NCBI GenBank assembly: GCA_028284445.1
Contig: JANQRS010000021.1
Coordinates: forward strand, 1-64,000
Origin: Calditrichia bacterium
GTDB lineage: Bacteria; Calditrichota; Calditrichia; RBG-13-44-9; J075
Length of the DNA stretch: 64,000 bases
Reading direction: 5' to 3'
In this document: positions 38,253 through 47,609 of the stretch, piece by piece
Layout: each line of letters opens with the position of its first letter
Position numbering within the stretch: position 1 is the stretch's first letter
Position numbers and translations under genes: made by a program
Notes under the pieces: generated by a model
Databases searched by the model: none
Told to the model about the DNA's origin: nothing
What the model saw: only the letters and a program-made list of their open reading frames with translations

Positions 38253-39284
38253 GTGAAACGCATATTAATCTATTCTTTGCTCATCGGCATCATCTTGTCT
38301 GCTTTCAATATTCAAGCACAGGATGAAGATGTTTCGAAAGTTGGGACTACCGCGGCTAAATTCCTGAGCATACCGGTTGGGGCACGAGCCCTGGCGCTCG
38401 GTGGCGCATATGTTTCAATGGCAGATGATGCATCCGCAATGTATTGGAACCCCGGCGCGCTGGATTTCGTCGGCGAAAGGCAGCTCTTTTTTGTGCATAG
38501 CGAATGGCTGGCTGACATCAATTTTGAATACCTGGCCATTGCCTTTCCAACCACCGCTATGGGGACCTTCGGCTTAAGCGTCACCGCGATGGTTGTCGGC
38601 GAAATGGAAGTAACAACCGAGCAGAATCCAAACGGCACCGGACAGCTCTTTGACGCCTCCAGCTTTGCCTTTGGACTCACTTACGCCAAGAGATTAACCG
38701 ATGATTTCTCCATTGGCGGCAACATAAAGCTTATTAACGAACAGATTTGGAACAGCAGCGCTACCGGCGTTGCGCTGGACATTGGGACGCTCTTCACGAC
38801 CCCGTTTTACGGTATTCGTCTCGGCAGCAGCATCTCAAACTTTGGGACAAAAATGCAGATAAGCGGATCGGATTTGATTGTTCAGCAGGATATCGATCCT
38901 TCAACCATCGGTAATAACGAAAGCGTCAACGCGATTCTCAGCACCGATGATTTTGACCTGCCGCTGAATTTGAAGATTGGTCTCTCTCGCGATTTCGCCC
39001 TCGGCGCCGAAAACCGGGTAACGCTGGCAGTTGATGCGTTCTATCCAAACGACAACGAACAGAGCCTCAACTTTGGTGGCGAAGTGGCTTTGTTTGACGA
39101 GCGCATCTTTTTGCGCGGGGGCTATCGTTCACTCTATGAAAATCAGAGCGAACAGGAATACACACTTGGCGGCGGTTTAAAACAAAAAATCGGAAATGGC
39201 TTTGGAATCAATCTGGACTACGCCTATCAGTCTTATATTCACCTGAAGGAAATCCACAATTTTTCAATCAATTTATCATTTTAA
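38253..39284 (+). CDS. PorV/PorQ-family outer-membrane protein (copy B)
   Basis: GTG start with AGAGG upstream and a signal peptide (IYSLLIGIILSAFNIQAQ). The family block is VGTTAAKFLSIPVGARALALGGAYVSMADDASAMYWNPGALDFV, followed by barrel strands to IHNFSINLSF. It aligns throughout with copy A. 16 bases downstream of the large secreted protein and in the same operon. It could shuttle that protein's C-terminal domain to a T9SS-type exit, by analogy with PorV, or serve as a FadL-like channel. Confidence 0.88.
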   Translation: MKRILIYSLLIGIILSAFNIQAQDEDVSKVGTTAAKFLSIPVGARALALGGAYVSMADDASAMYWNPGALDFVGERQLFFVHSEWLADINFEYLAIAFPTTAMGTFGLSVTAMVVGEMEVTTEQNPNGTGQLFDASSFAFGLTYAKRLTDDFSIGGNIKLINEQIWNSSATGVALDIGTLFTTPFYGIRLGSSISNFGTKMQISGSDLIVQQDIDPSTIGNNESVNAILSTDDFDLPLNLKIGLSRDFALGAENRVTLAVDAFYPNDNEQSLNFGGEVALFDERIFLRGGYRSLYENQSEQEYTLGGGLKQKIGNGFGINLDYAYQSYIHLKEIHNFSINLSF

Positions 39285-39476
39285 GGAGGATCGAAGAAGA
39301 CGCCAAAACTGTGACGGAACTGTAAATCAAACTAATTCTAACTCACGCAGTTCGGCATAATTACTCATTTTTCGCAGACGTTTTATTCAGGAGAGAAGTT
39401 ATCAGAAAGCGAACACATTGGGTGGAGACATTTTGAGCCGACACGCGCAACGTTTAATCCTTTCGGAGGAAAAGAA

Positions 39477-41735
39477 ATGATTCAGGTTACGAATCGCATA
39501 TTTGCAATCCTGATTTCATTGCTGCTTACCGGTGCCGTTTTTGCACAAAACGATGTATCCTGGCAAGTAGACATGAGTCTGGCAATTGCAGATGAATTTT
39601 TCAAACCAGCTGACGGTGATACCGTTTCCATCAACGGTGCATTCAATGGCTGGGGCGGCGCCGGCACCAGCTGGTTCTTGACAGATGACGATGGGGACGA
39701 GGTATATACCGCAACATATAACGTTTGGAATGACAGTGTTGCAACCGCTCAGTTCAAGTACATCGTCCATAACCCGGACGGCACGCTGAACTGGGAAGGT
39801 GATCCGAATCGTGAATTCACCACCACCGGTAGCCCACTGGCGCTGGACCTGCATTATTGGAACAGAGTACCGGCAGTCAACGATGTGACTTTTCAGGTCG
39901 ACATGCAGATCCCGCTGTCTGAAGGCAGTTTTGATCCGGCCGCTGGTGATACAGTCGCAATTGCCGGCTCTTTCAACGGCTGGGGTGGTGCAGGAACGAG
40001 CAACTTCCTGACCGACGACGACGGAGACGAGGTATATGCAGGCACCTATACAGTTTTTGAAGACAGTGTTGGCGCGGCAGTGCAGTATAAGCACATCATC
40101 GTGAACCCCGACGGCACTATCAATTGGGAAGACGACCCGAACCGTGAATTTTCTACCACCGGTCTTCCACAAACCCTCGATGTAGAATTTTGGAACAGAA
40201 TCGAGCCGTCCGGAAATGACATCACCTGGCAGGTTAACATGAGCTTGCCTTTGGCTGATGGGGCATTTGTTCCGGAAAACGGCGATACCGTAGCAATTGC
40301 CGGTTCTTTTAATGGTTGGGGCGGTGCAGGCACCACCAACTTCCTCGAAGACAACAACGGCGACTTCATTTATGATGGCACTTATAATGTCAGTGGCGAC
40401 ACTGCAGACATCACTGTGCAGTTCAAATATATCATCGTCAACCCCGACGGTACCATCAATTGGGAAGGCGATCCGAACCGTGAATTCGTGACTACTGGTT
40501 TGCCGCAAACCCTTATGCGTGATGATGGAGATCCACACTGGTGGAATCGTTTGCCTGCCGGCACCGATACGGTCAGCATCCTTTTCCAGGTTGACATGAC
40601 GGTATTCGAAGACCTTGGCTTAATGGATCGCGTCAGTGGTGACGTCATGGAAGTGCGCGGTGGATTCAACGGCTGGTCCGGTGATGATCCGCTGAACGCT
40701 GCAATGGTGCGCTTACCGGGTACCGAAGTATATACCCTGAACGCAACCGTTTCTGCCGAACAAGGCAGCCAGGTGTTCTACAAGTATTTTGCCGATCTTG
40801 ATTCGACACGTCATCCGACCTTGGTTGGTCAAGGCTGGGAAGAACCACTGAGCACTGCTGGTGGTAACCGTAGCGTAGTCATGCCAACCGACGACATCAT
40901 TTTAGATGTCACCCCGTTCTGGGATCTGCCCTTCGGTGGCGTTATTGAGAATACCACAACGACGCTCAATTTTACGGTAGACATGAATCCGGCGCTGGAT
41001 TTTGACCAGCCTTTTGTTCCGGCTACCGATTCTGTATTCATCTCGCTGGAAGATCAGTTCCAGGGCGAACTGCAAGGCGGTCGCGAGCGTGGTGCACAGT
41101 CGGACTGGTATCTGTCAGATGCTGACGGCGACCTGATTTATGAAGGGTCGGTTGAATTCGACGGGCCTGCTCTCTACGGTCTGATTTACCGCTATTCCTA
41201 TGGCGCGACCTCCAGCACTGTTGTGAGTGAAGGTGGTGGTTTCGACTTCGGTAAAAACCGTGTTCGCTACGTGATTCCGAAAAATGCCGCCGGTGATTTC
41301 CCGATTGAATTCACCTTCGCTGTAGATGCAATCCAGGAAGATCCGCCTTTGGTTGTGGAAGATGCGCCGATTGACCCGATCACGAACGAAGTTCTCTTCT
41401 TCGAAGAAGACTCCAGCAGTGTGGTAGGCATTGGCACCTTGCCGGATGGAACGCCGGTGACATTTGCACTGGCTCAAAACTATCCGAACCCATTCAACCC
41501 GTCAACGACAATCAAGTTCACAACTGATAAAGTTGCGGCAGCCAACCTGACCATCTACAATATCCTTGGACAGAAAGTTCGGGTATTGTATAACGAGGTC
41601 GCGGCTCCGGGACAAACCAAATTGGTTTGGGATGCAACAAACGATCTTGGTCAACCGGTTAGCTCAGGCGTGTATTTCTACACACTGACTATCGGTGAGC
41701 GCAGCGAAAGCGCCAAGATGATTTTGATGCGCTAA
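39477..41735 (+). CDS. Secreted protein with five starch-binding-like modules and T9SS tail
   Basis: GGAGG precedes ATG 39477; signal peptide FAILISLLLTGAVFAQ. Modules 1-3 (residues ~22-125, 138-240, 245-360) are near repeats: WQVDMSL...GDTVxIxGxFNGWGGAGT...FLTDDDGD...YKxIxxNPDGTxNWE-DPNREF. Module 4 (~365-490) keeps FQVDMTVFE...GGFNGWSGDD. Module 5 (~495-620) keeps FTVDMNPALDF. FNGW with aromatic neighbours is typical of glycogen/starch-binding E-set domains. No catalytic domain is present. The end (ALAQNYPNPFNPSTTIKF...) is a T9SS type-A sorting domain. The layout is a functional analogue of SusE/SusF surface starch-binding proteins. It is followed by a strong terminator. Confidence 0.85.
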   Translation: MIQVTNRIFAILISLLLTGAVFAQNDVSWQVDMSLAIADEFFKPADGDTVSINGAFNGWGGAGTSWFLTDDDGDEVYTATYNVWNDSVATAQFKYIVHNPDGTLNWEGDPNREFTTTGSPLALDLHYWNRVPAVNDVTFQVDMQIPLSEGSFDPAAGDTVAIAGSFNGWGGAGTSNFLTDDDGDEVYAGTYTVFEDSVGAAVQYKHIIVNPDGTINWEDDPNREFSTTGLPQTLDVEFWNRIEPSGNDITWQVNMSLPLADGAFVPENGDTVAIAGSFNGWGGAGTTNFLEDNNGDFIYDGTYNVSGDTADITVQFKYIIVNPDGTINWEGDPNREFVTTGLPQTLMRDDGDPHWWNRLPAGTDTVSILFQVDMTVFEDLGLMDRVSGDVMEVRGGFNGWSGDDPLNAAMVRLPGTEVYTLNATVSAEQGSQVFYKYFADLDSTRHPTLVGQGWEEPLSTAGGNRSVVMPTDDIILDVTPFWDLPFGGVIENTTTTLNFTVDMNPALDFDQPFVPATDSVFISLEDQFQGELQGGRERGAQSDWYLSDADGDLIYEGSVEFDGPALYGLIYRYSYGATSSTVVSEGGGFDFGKNRVRYVIPKNAAGDFPIEFTFAVDAIQEDPPLVVEDAPIDPITNEVLFFEEDSSSVVGIGTLPDGTPVTFALAQNYPNPFNPSTTIKFTTDKVAAANLTIYNILGQKVRVLYNEVAAPGQTKLVWDATNDLGQPVSSGVYFYTLTIGERSESAKMILMR

Positions 41736-41756
41736 AGAGCGTTCTTCAGATGTTTG

Positions 41757-41790
41757 CCAGAAGGGCCGGCAATGCCGGCCCTTCTGGTTT
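41757..41790 (+). terminator. Rho-independent terminator
   Basis: A perfect 14-bp stem (41757-41770 with 41774-41787, CCAGAAGGGCCGGC) closes a 3-base loop AAT and is followed by TTT. It lies 22 bases after the stop of the starch-binding protein. Confidence 0.85.
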
Positions 41791-41817
41791 AAAGGTTATT
41801 TGGGATTCCAGCGATGG

Positions 41818-41861
41818 AATCCCCCCTCTATCTCCCCCCGCGGGGAGATAGAGGGGGGATT
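41818..41861. repeat. GC-rich palindrome (copy 4)
   Basis: 20-bp perfect arms (41818-41837 and 41842-41861) with loop CCGC and a T run after it (ATTTTT). It follows a conventional terminator by only 27 bases, so it is a second, distinct hairpin. Same family as the copies at 11417, 15851, 27791 and 49034. Confidence 0.9.
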
Positions 41862-41930
41862 TTTACCCAGAATATTTTATGGATGCTTCGCATCCTTGTT
41901 ATTCAACCCGCCAAAATATGAGGCACATAC

Positions 41931-44678
41931 ATGAAAGCAATTTGCCGCTTCACCGCAGCCATGATGATATATGTCCTTTGCGCAAGCACGGCATTTGCGC
42001 AGGATAGTGTTGATGTAACGTTTCGCTACAATATTGAAGGATTTCCAACCGGCTTGACCGTTCCTGGAGAATTTAACGGCTGGAACAATCAGGCCTGGCC
42101 CATGATTTATATGGGTGGAGATTTGTGGACCCATACGGCCAGAATTGCCATTCGTGATGACGGCACCGTTCCCGGGGCCTGGCAATATAAATTTTACTAC
42201 GATGGCGTGAGTCCCTGGCCAAACGATCCGCTTAATCACCATGTGAACGCCAGCGATAACGACAACACCTATATCTTCGTGAAAGATCCGACCATCTATC
42301 ATTTACTGCCAAACGATCGCAGTGGGCCAGTTGAAACCAGCACGCCGACAATTTCAGCGTACCTGTATCCGAAAGTCGGCAGTCAGGTTGACACCAGCCA
42401 ACTTTCATTGATCATCGATGATAGCACCTATAGCAATATTGGCAGTTCCTATGATTTCACTACACAGCAATTGGTCTTCCCGCTCAATGAGCCGCTGCCT
42501 GATGGCGTTCATACCGTCATTCTCGATGCCGGCACAAATGCAGATACGGTTTCCTTCATCACTGGCGACGTGACACCGGCAATCGCCGATCTTCCCACTT
42601 ACGCCGAACATGGCGTCACCCTCCCCAGCAGCGCTTCCGGCGACTCGACCACATTTCGATTGAGAGTGGGCAGCACCGGCTATGTTTTGCTACGGGTTGC
42701 GCCGCTGGGACAATCCGTTCTGGCTGCAGATCCGGTGGTCATGCGTAAAGATCCGAATACGGATGATTTTTGGGCCAATATCAGCCTGGCTGACGGCACC
42801 TACGAATACATCTACCAAACGGAAAACGGCACTCGCATCTCGGACCCCTGGGGACGCTGGAGTGGCACGGAAGGCACTCGCTTTGAGGTGGGTCCCGGCG
42901 GCTTGACAGCGGATGATTATGAATGGCAGTCAACTGACTATGTGCGTCCGCCGCTCAACAAGCTGATCATCTACGAATTACATGTTGCCGAATACGCCGG
43001 TGGTTTTTTCGGCCTTGGCGCTGCACAGGCTGGCTTCCTTGATATGATCGATGTTCTCCCCCACCTCGACAGCCTCGGCATCAACGCAATTGAACTGATG
43101 CCGGTAAACGATTATGGCCTGGTGGGCGCTTCAGGGCATTCATGGGGATACGACCTGAACCATTATTTTGCACTCGAACCGGAGTACGGCACGCCGGAAG
43201 AATTCAAGACCTTTGTTGATTCCGCCCATGCGCGCGGTATTGCCGTTATTTTGGACGTGGTTTTTAATCATCAAAATGACACCGGTCCGCTTTGGCAAAT
43301 GCAGCCGGACATCAACACCAACCCCTATTTCAAGGATGGCAACGATCTGCGTTTCAATGAGGACGGGCTGCTTTTCTTCCGCGATATGGATCATTGGACG
43401 GATGAAACCCAGGAAATAGTCTATGAATCCCTGAAAATGTTCATAGACGAATATCGCATTGATGGTTTTCGCTACGATTATACTCAGGGCGTTGGCTGGA
43501 ACACTGCCGAGCCGGATTATGGCATCCTTGGCTGGGCCAACAAAATCGACACCGAATACAATGGCGAAATTTACCAAATCGCCGAACATTTACCGGAAAG
43601 CCCGGCCCTCATTTTCAACAGCGGCCTCACCGGCGGCTGGCATGACAGCTTCCGCGACGAAGTATTTGACGAAGCGCGCTTTGCGAGCACTTCCTTGTTG
43701 GATTTTGAGAACCTGGTGTTAGACCTCGGTGCTTATTTCGGCAACGATACACCGTCTACACCCCGTGATTATGCAGACCGCACTGAACCGGTCAACTCAA
43801 CCGTTACGCATGACGAACAATCGCTTATCTATGAAATGACAGTTTACCAGGGTGTGTCGGAAAGTGATGCAATATTGCGTGACAAGCTCTATGCAACCTT
43901 TATGTTTACCTCTCTTGGCATCCCGATGCTCTGGCAAGGTATGGAATACGGTGAAGCGCGCGGCTGGCTGGATGACGATGAAAAACTCTCCTATCGCCCG
44001 GTCGACTTCACACTTGCCACTACTGCCGACGGCCAGGCGCATTATGATTATTACCGCCCGCTGATTCTGCAGCGCAAATACAATCCGGCCCTCCATAGCG
44101 GCGATCTGCGCAAGCTCTTCCGCTACAATGCAGAAAAAGTTTTGGTTTGGGGATTTGAGGACATTCCCAGCGATGAGCGAGTGATGATTGTTGCAAATCT
44201 GAGTTCAGCTGAACGGACCGTTGCGGATGTTCCCTGGCTGGGAGACGGCGAGTGGTATAATATTCATGACCAAAGCACCATGACGGTCAGCAATTCGACA
44301 GTGGCCAGCTATACAATTCCACGCTACACAGCCCATGTCTATGCCAGCTCCCCGGATAGCGTTATTCTTGGCATCGAAGATGAGCCATCTGGCCCGGTTA
44401 CCCATTTCGACTTATTCCAGAACTATCCTAACCCCTTTAACCCGGAAACAACCGTCGAATTCTCGGTGCCCAAGCTGGCCAAGGTCGATATTGTTGTCTA
44501 TAATATTCTTGGTCAGCCGGTTGCAACGCTTGCCAGTGAGAAGTATGCTGCAGGCGTCCACCGGGTTCGCTGGAATGGTCGATTAAGCAGTGGACAATCC
44601 GCCAGCAGCGGGATCTACCTGATCCGCATGCGCTCCGAGAATTTTGTGAAGACCATTCGGACGGTTTTGATGAAATAG
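41931..44678 (+). CDS. Secreted multidomain GH13 alpha-amylase with T9SS tail
   Basis: GAGG precedes ATG 41931; signal peptide to ~residue 24 (YVLCASTAFAQ). An N-terminal starch-binding-like E-set (VPGEFNGWNNQAWPM, ~27-130), a beta domain (~140-210) and a CBM48-like domain (~215-325) are followed by the GH13 barrel (KLIIYELHVAEYAGG...). Catalytic regions: DVVFNH, GFRYDYTQG (nucleophile Asp516), IAEHLPE (acid/base Glu552) and VTHDEQS (Asp628). The HDEQ variant recalls the branching/debranching side of GH13 rather than classical alpha-amylase, so alpha-1,6 action is possible. The C-terminus FQNYPNPFNPETTVEFS marks T9SS-type secretion. Confidence 0.9.
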   Translation: MKAICRFTAAMMIYVLCASTAFAQDSVDVTFRYNIEGFPTGLTVPGEFNGWNNQAWPMIYMGGDLWTHTARIAIRDDGTVPGAWQYKFYYDGVSPWPNDPLNHHVNASDNDNTYIFVKDPTIYHLLPNDRSGPVETSTPTISAYLYPKVGSQVDTSQLSLIIDDSTYSNIGSSYDFTTQQLVFPLNEPLPDGVHTVILDAGTNADTVSFITGDVTPAIADLPTYAEHGVTLPSSASGDSTTFRLRVGSTGYVLLRVAPLGQSVLAADPVVMRKDPNTDDFWANISLADGTYEYIYQTENGTRISDPWGRWSGTEGTRFEVGPGGLTADDYEWQSTDYVRPPLNKLIIYELHVAEYAGGFFGLGAAQAGFLDMIDVLPHLDSLGINAIELMPVNDYGLVGASGHSWGYDLNHYFALEPEYGTPEEFKTFVDSAHARGIAVILDVVFNHQNDTGPLWQMQPDINTNPYFKDGNDLRFNEDGLLFFRDMDHWTDETQEIVYESLKMFIDEYRIDGFRYDYTQGVGWNTAEPDYGILGWANKIDTEYNGEIYQIAEHLPESPALIFNSGLTGGWHDSFRDEVFDEARFASTSLLDFENLVLDLGAYFGNDTPSTPRDYADRTEPVNSTVTHDEQSLIYEMTVYQGVSESDAILRDKLYATFMFTSLGIPMLWQGMEYGEARGWLDDDEKLSYRPVDFTLATTADGQAHYDYYRPLILQRKYNPALHSGDLRKLFRYNAEKVLVWGFEDIPSDERVMIVANLSSAERTVADVPWLGDGEWYNIHDQSTMTVSNSTVASYTIPRYTAHVYASSPDSVILGIEDEPSGPVTHFDLFQNYPNPFNPETTVEFSVPKLAKVDIVVYNILGQPVATLASEKYAAGVHRVRWNGRLSSGQSASSGIYLIRMRSENFVKTIRTVLMK

Positions 44679-44685
44679 CTAACGC

Positions 44686-44782
44686 GAATAAACGCGAATT
44701 TACACGAAGCTTCGATGCGAATCTACGAGCCCGGATTTGTTATTTCATTCGCGCGAATTCGTGTAGATTCGTGTTGGGGTTT
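44686..44782. repeat. Inverted-repeat element (ACGCGAAT/ATTCGCG type)
   Basis: The left part carries the direct repeat AACGCGAATAAACGCGAATT followed by TACACGAA. The right part carries GCGCGAATTCGTGTAGATTC in the opposite sense. The two halves can fold back over about 80 bases. It fills the gap between the amylase and the VCBS gene and has no supported start codon. Confidence 0.65.
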
Positions 44783-44837
44783 GCTGTTGTTTATGGATAA
44801 AGATTGTAAAACGACATTTTATTCCACCGGACTCAAC

Positions 44838-46586
44838 ATGAAAACAATTTACATCTTGTTGCTATTGTCAGCAACGCTCTCCGCGCAAGTGCTGTTCACG
44901 GAGATCACAGCAGATGCCGGAATCACCCAGGAAGTCTCTGGTGAAGGGGCCACAGTGATTGATTTCAACAATGATGGCCTGGATGATATTTTTGTGCCCA
45001 ATCATAACGGCAATAACCTCTTGTATAAAAACCTTGGCGGCATGCAATTTGTTGAAGTGGGCGTGTCTGCCGGCATTGCAGAAGGCGGGCGAAGCCGCCT
45101 GGGACTAGCGGCAGATTACGACAATGACGGTGACCAGGACTTGTTTGTCGGCAACTTCAACGAAGCCTGCGTCCTTTATCTCAATAATGGCGATGAGACA
45201 TTTTCAGATGTGACCGCGGAAGCCGGGATCAGCAATAATGACGACGTCCGTAGCAGCGCCTGGTGCGATGTGAATAGCGACGGCTGGCTGGATCTTTATG
45301 TCACCAATTTTGGCAATCCCAATCAATTTTACATCAACAATGGTGACGGCACATTCAGCAACGAAGCTGCGACGATTAATGCCACCGGCCCAACCGGACT
45401 TGGCCTGGTGATGTCCTCGGTGTTCTTTGACTATGATCGCGACAACGACGCTGATCTCCTGATGACACAGGACGGATTTTTCGGAAACATCCTGCTCAAT
45501 CAGGCAACGGACGGCAATTTTCTCAATGCCACTGCCGGCTCCGGCGTCAATGTGCCTTCACAAGGGATGGGTATTGCTATCGGTGATTACGATCGCGACG
45601 GCTGGTTTGATTTCAATATCACCAACCTCAGTGAAAACACCTTTTTCCGCAACAATGGCGACGGCACGTTCGGCGAATCAGCGGCAAGCGTTGGTGTCAC
45701 CGACACGGTAAGCAGCATGGGTTGGGGCACCTTCTTCTTTGATGCCGATAACGACGGCTGGCTGGACCTCTACAACAACAACCAAACCGGCTTCGGCCAG
45801 CGCCCGAACACCTTCTATTACAACAATGGCGACGGCACTTTTTCCGACCTCAGCGCACCCAGCGGCCTGGAGAGTTGGAATGACGGCCTTGGCGCTGCTT
45901 ATGCAGACTTCGACAACGATGGAGATTTGGATATTTTCCTGGCGGGAAAACCAATCAGCTATACAACATCTCTCCTCTTGTTCAGGAACGATTCCGCTCC
46001 TGACAGCAATTGGATTCAATTTAAGCTTAGCGGTAGCACCAATAATGCAAATGGGGTCGGGGCGATTCTGGAGTTCTTTGCGCCCGATGGACAGCAACTT
46101 AGCTATGTTTCGGCCGGTAGCGGCTATTGCTCGCAAAACACACTGGTAAGGCATTTTGGTCTGGGGAATGAAGCCAGAGTTGACAGCTTGATCGTTACCT
46201 GGCCCAGTGGCGTACGCACCTTTATCGACGGTAGCTGGTTCTCGATTAACAATCGCTACACAGTTGGGGAAGATGGCGTAGCTACCAGCATCGAAACGAA
46301 CAGTGATGCTACACCAAAAGCGTTCTCTCTGCGGCCGAATTATCCAAACCCGTTTAATCCGCAAACAACCATTCAGTTTGATCTCAACCGCGGTTCTCAG
46401 GTCACGCTGGATATTTTTTCAATCACCGGACAGTTAATAACGCAACTGATCAACGAACGCCTCGCTGCAGGAACGCATGCATTCGCCTGGCAACCAGCAG
46501 CTTCCGTTAGCTCCGGGGTTTATCTGTATCGTCTCAGGACCGACGACGGCAGAAGCGCTACGCGTAAAATGATCTATATTCGTTAG
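44838..46586 (+). CDS. Secreted VCBS/FG-GAP protein with UnbV/ASPIC domain and T9SS tail
   Basis: ATG 44838 opens the signal peptide MKTIYILLLLSATLSAQ; an upstream in-frame start at 44715 would be inside the repeat element. The body consists of FG-GAP/VCBS-like propeller repeats, each with a Ca-binding DxDxDG loop (DFNNDGLDDIFVPN, DYDNDGDQDLFVGN, DVNSDGWLDLYVTN, DYDRDGWFDFNITN, DADNDGWLDLYNNN, DFDNDGDLDIFLAG). It then has an UnbV/ASPIC domain (NANGVGAILEFF...VRHFGLGNEARVDSLIVTWPSG). The C-terminus LRPNYPNPFNPQTTIQF is a T9SS sorting domain. Adhesion or carbohydrate binding at the surface is likely; no enzyme site is seen. Confidence 0.9.
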   Translation: MKTIYILLLLSATLSAQVLFTEITADAGITQEVSGEGATVIDFNNDGLDDIFVPNHNGNNLLYKNLGGMQFVEVGVSAGIAEGGRSRLGLAADYDNDGDQDLFVGNFNEACVLYLNNGDETFSDVTAEAGISNNDDVRSSAWCDVNSDGWLDLYVTNFGNPNQFYINNGDGTFSNEAATINATGPTGLGLVMSSVFFDYDRDNDADLLMTQDGFFGNILLNQATDGNFLNATAGSGVNVPSQGMGIAIGDYDRDGWFDFNITNLSENTFFRNNGDGTFGESAASVGVTDTVSSMGWGTFFFDADNDGWLDLYNNNQTGFGQRPNTFYYNNGDGTFSDLSAPSGLESWNDGLGAAYADFDNDGDLDIFLAGKPISYTTSLLLFRNDSAPDSNWIQFKLSGSTNNANGVGAILEFFAPDGQQLSYVSAGSGYCSQNTLVRHFGLGNEARVDSLIVTWPSGVRTFIDGSWFSINNRYTVGEDGVATSIETNSDATPKAFSLRPNYPNPFNPQTTIQFDLNRGSQVTLDIFSITGQLITQLINERLAAGTHAFAWQPAASVSSGVYLYRLRTDDGRSATRKMIYIR

Positions 46587-46600
46587 CCGATAAGACAGGA

Positions 46601-46669
46601 CAAAAAAAATTCCAACAAAAAAAATTCCAAAAAGTAATTTTGGAATTTTTCCTGTTGGAATTTGGAATT
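46601..46669. repeat. AT-rich intergenic element with hairpin (copy 2)
   Basis: AAAAATTCCAAAA-type arms fold onto TTTTGGAATTTTT (hairpin centred near 46634). The last 30 bases (46640-46669) are identical to 7949-7978. Lies between the convergent VCBS and TrmB genes. Confidence 0.75.
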
Positions 46670-46709
46670 CGCGACGTTATCTCGCCTTTGGAATTTGGAG
46701 TTCAGGATG

Positions 46710-47570
46710 TTACTTCCCGTTCGACACACCCTTCAAAGAATCCTCAAAGAAAGCCGGATTATCCGGGAAGCGCTGCCGTAGCAAACGGCCCAGTAGTTCC
46801 AGTTCACCTGGCTGCGTTTCAATAGCAACTTCAGACACATCCTGCTCCATGCGTAGACCGTAAAGCGTTACATCCAGCACAATGTGATTCAGTGCGATCA
46901 TTACTATCGCCTTGTTGTGGGTCCAGGCAGCTTTACGCGAAAAACGTTCATTGGCCTCCCCCATCACCAGTTCCTTCATGTCGCGCACCAGGATGATTTT
47001 GCGATTCAAGGCTGTACCCAACTCACTTTCATCAAGGTCATAACTGTAGATAGATCCCTTAAGCTGCGGCACGCGGGTGAGGGAAAAGAGGACCAGTTTA
47101 ATGCCGCGCTCAGCCGCCGCCTGAAGATCGTCCTGCAATTCAACGACCTCATTCCACCATGCAGACAGGTAGATTTGTTCACGCGCATTGCTAATCATTT
47201 CCTTGGCCTTTAGCAGCAGATTTTGATAACCGCTGATATTCCAGAGGTTTTCAGACTCAAGATTGGTTTCCAGATCTCCGAGACTCGCCTGGAAATCGTC
47301 AATGCGAGTTTTATAACGCTTTTCCAATAAAGCGGCGAATTGATCAGGCGGCAACGGCACATATTTCTTGGGATCATCGGAGATGGCGCTGACCGCCCCG
47401 CCATCCTCAAGACGTTTCATGACATCGTAAATTGCAGAGCGTGGCACAGAACTGTTCTTGCTGATCTCATAGCGCGTGGCCGGATAAGATCTCAGCAGAC
47501 AAATATATGCCCGTGCCTCATATAGTGTAAATCCCAGCTCCATCATTTTTTTTGCCATTTTATCAAACAC
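46710..47570 (-). CDS. TrmB-family sugar-responsive transcriptional regulator
   Basis: GTG 47570 has GGGGA seven bases upstream. Residues 1-75 are the TrmB winged helix (LGFTLYEARAYICLLRSYPATRYEISKNSSVPRSAIYDVMKRLEDGGAVS). They are followed by a coiled-coil linker and a C-terminal effector domain (LKAKEMISNAREQIYLSAWWNE...HNKAIVMI), the PLD-like sugar-sensing fold of TrmB. Archaeal TrmB controls maltose/trehalose ABC transporters and senses maltodextrins. Lying between the amylases and malEFG, this is the best candidate regulator of the locus. No binding site could be located. Confidence 0.85.
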   Translation of the reverse strand: MFDKMAKKMMELGFTLYEARAYICLLRSYPATRYEISKNSSVPRSAIYDVMKRLEDGGAVSAISDDPKKYVPLPPDQFAALLEKRYKTRIDDFQASLGDLETNLESENLWNISGYQNLLLKAKEMISNAREQIYLSAWWNEVVELQDDLQAAAERGIKLVLFSLTRVPQLKGSIYSYDLDESELGTALNRKIILVRDMKELVMGEANERFSRKAAWTHNKAIVMIALNHIVLDVTLYGLRMEQDVSEVAIETQPGELELLGRLLRQRFPDNPAFFEDSLKGVSNGK

Positions 47571-47609
47571 AATAAAATCCCCGCATTTAGATACGTTTCA
47601 CCCCTTTTA

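Noticed and set aside
44715-44837. Longer start for the VCBS/UnbV protein
   Set aside because: The extra 41 codons lie inside an inverted-repeat element, and the ATG at 44838 opens a proper signal peptide.
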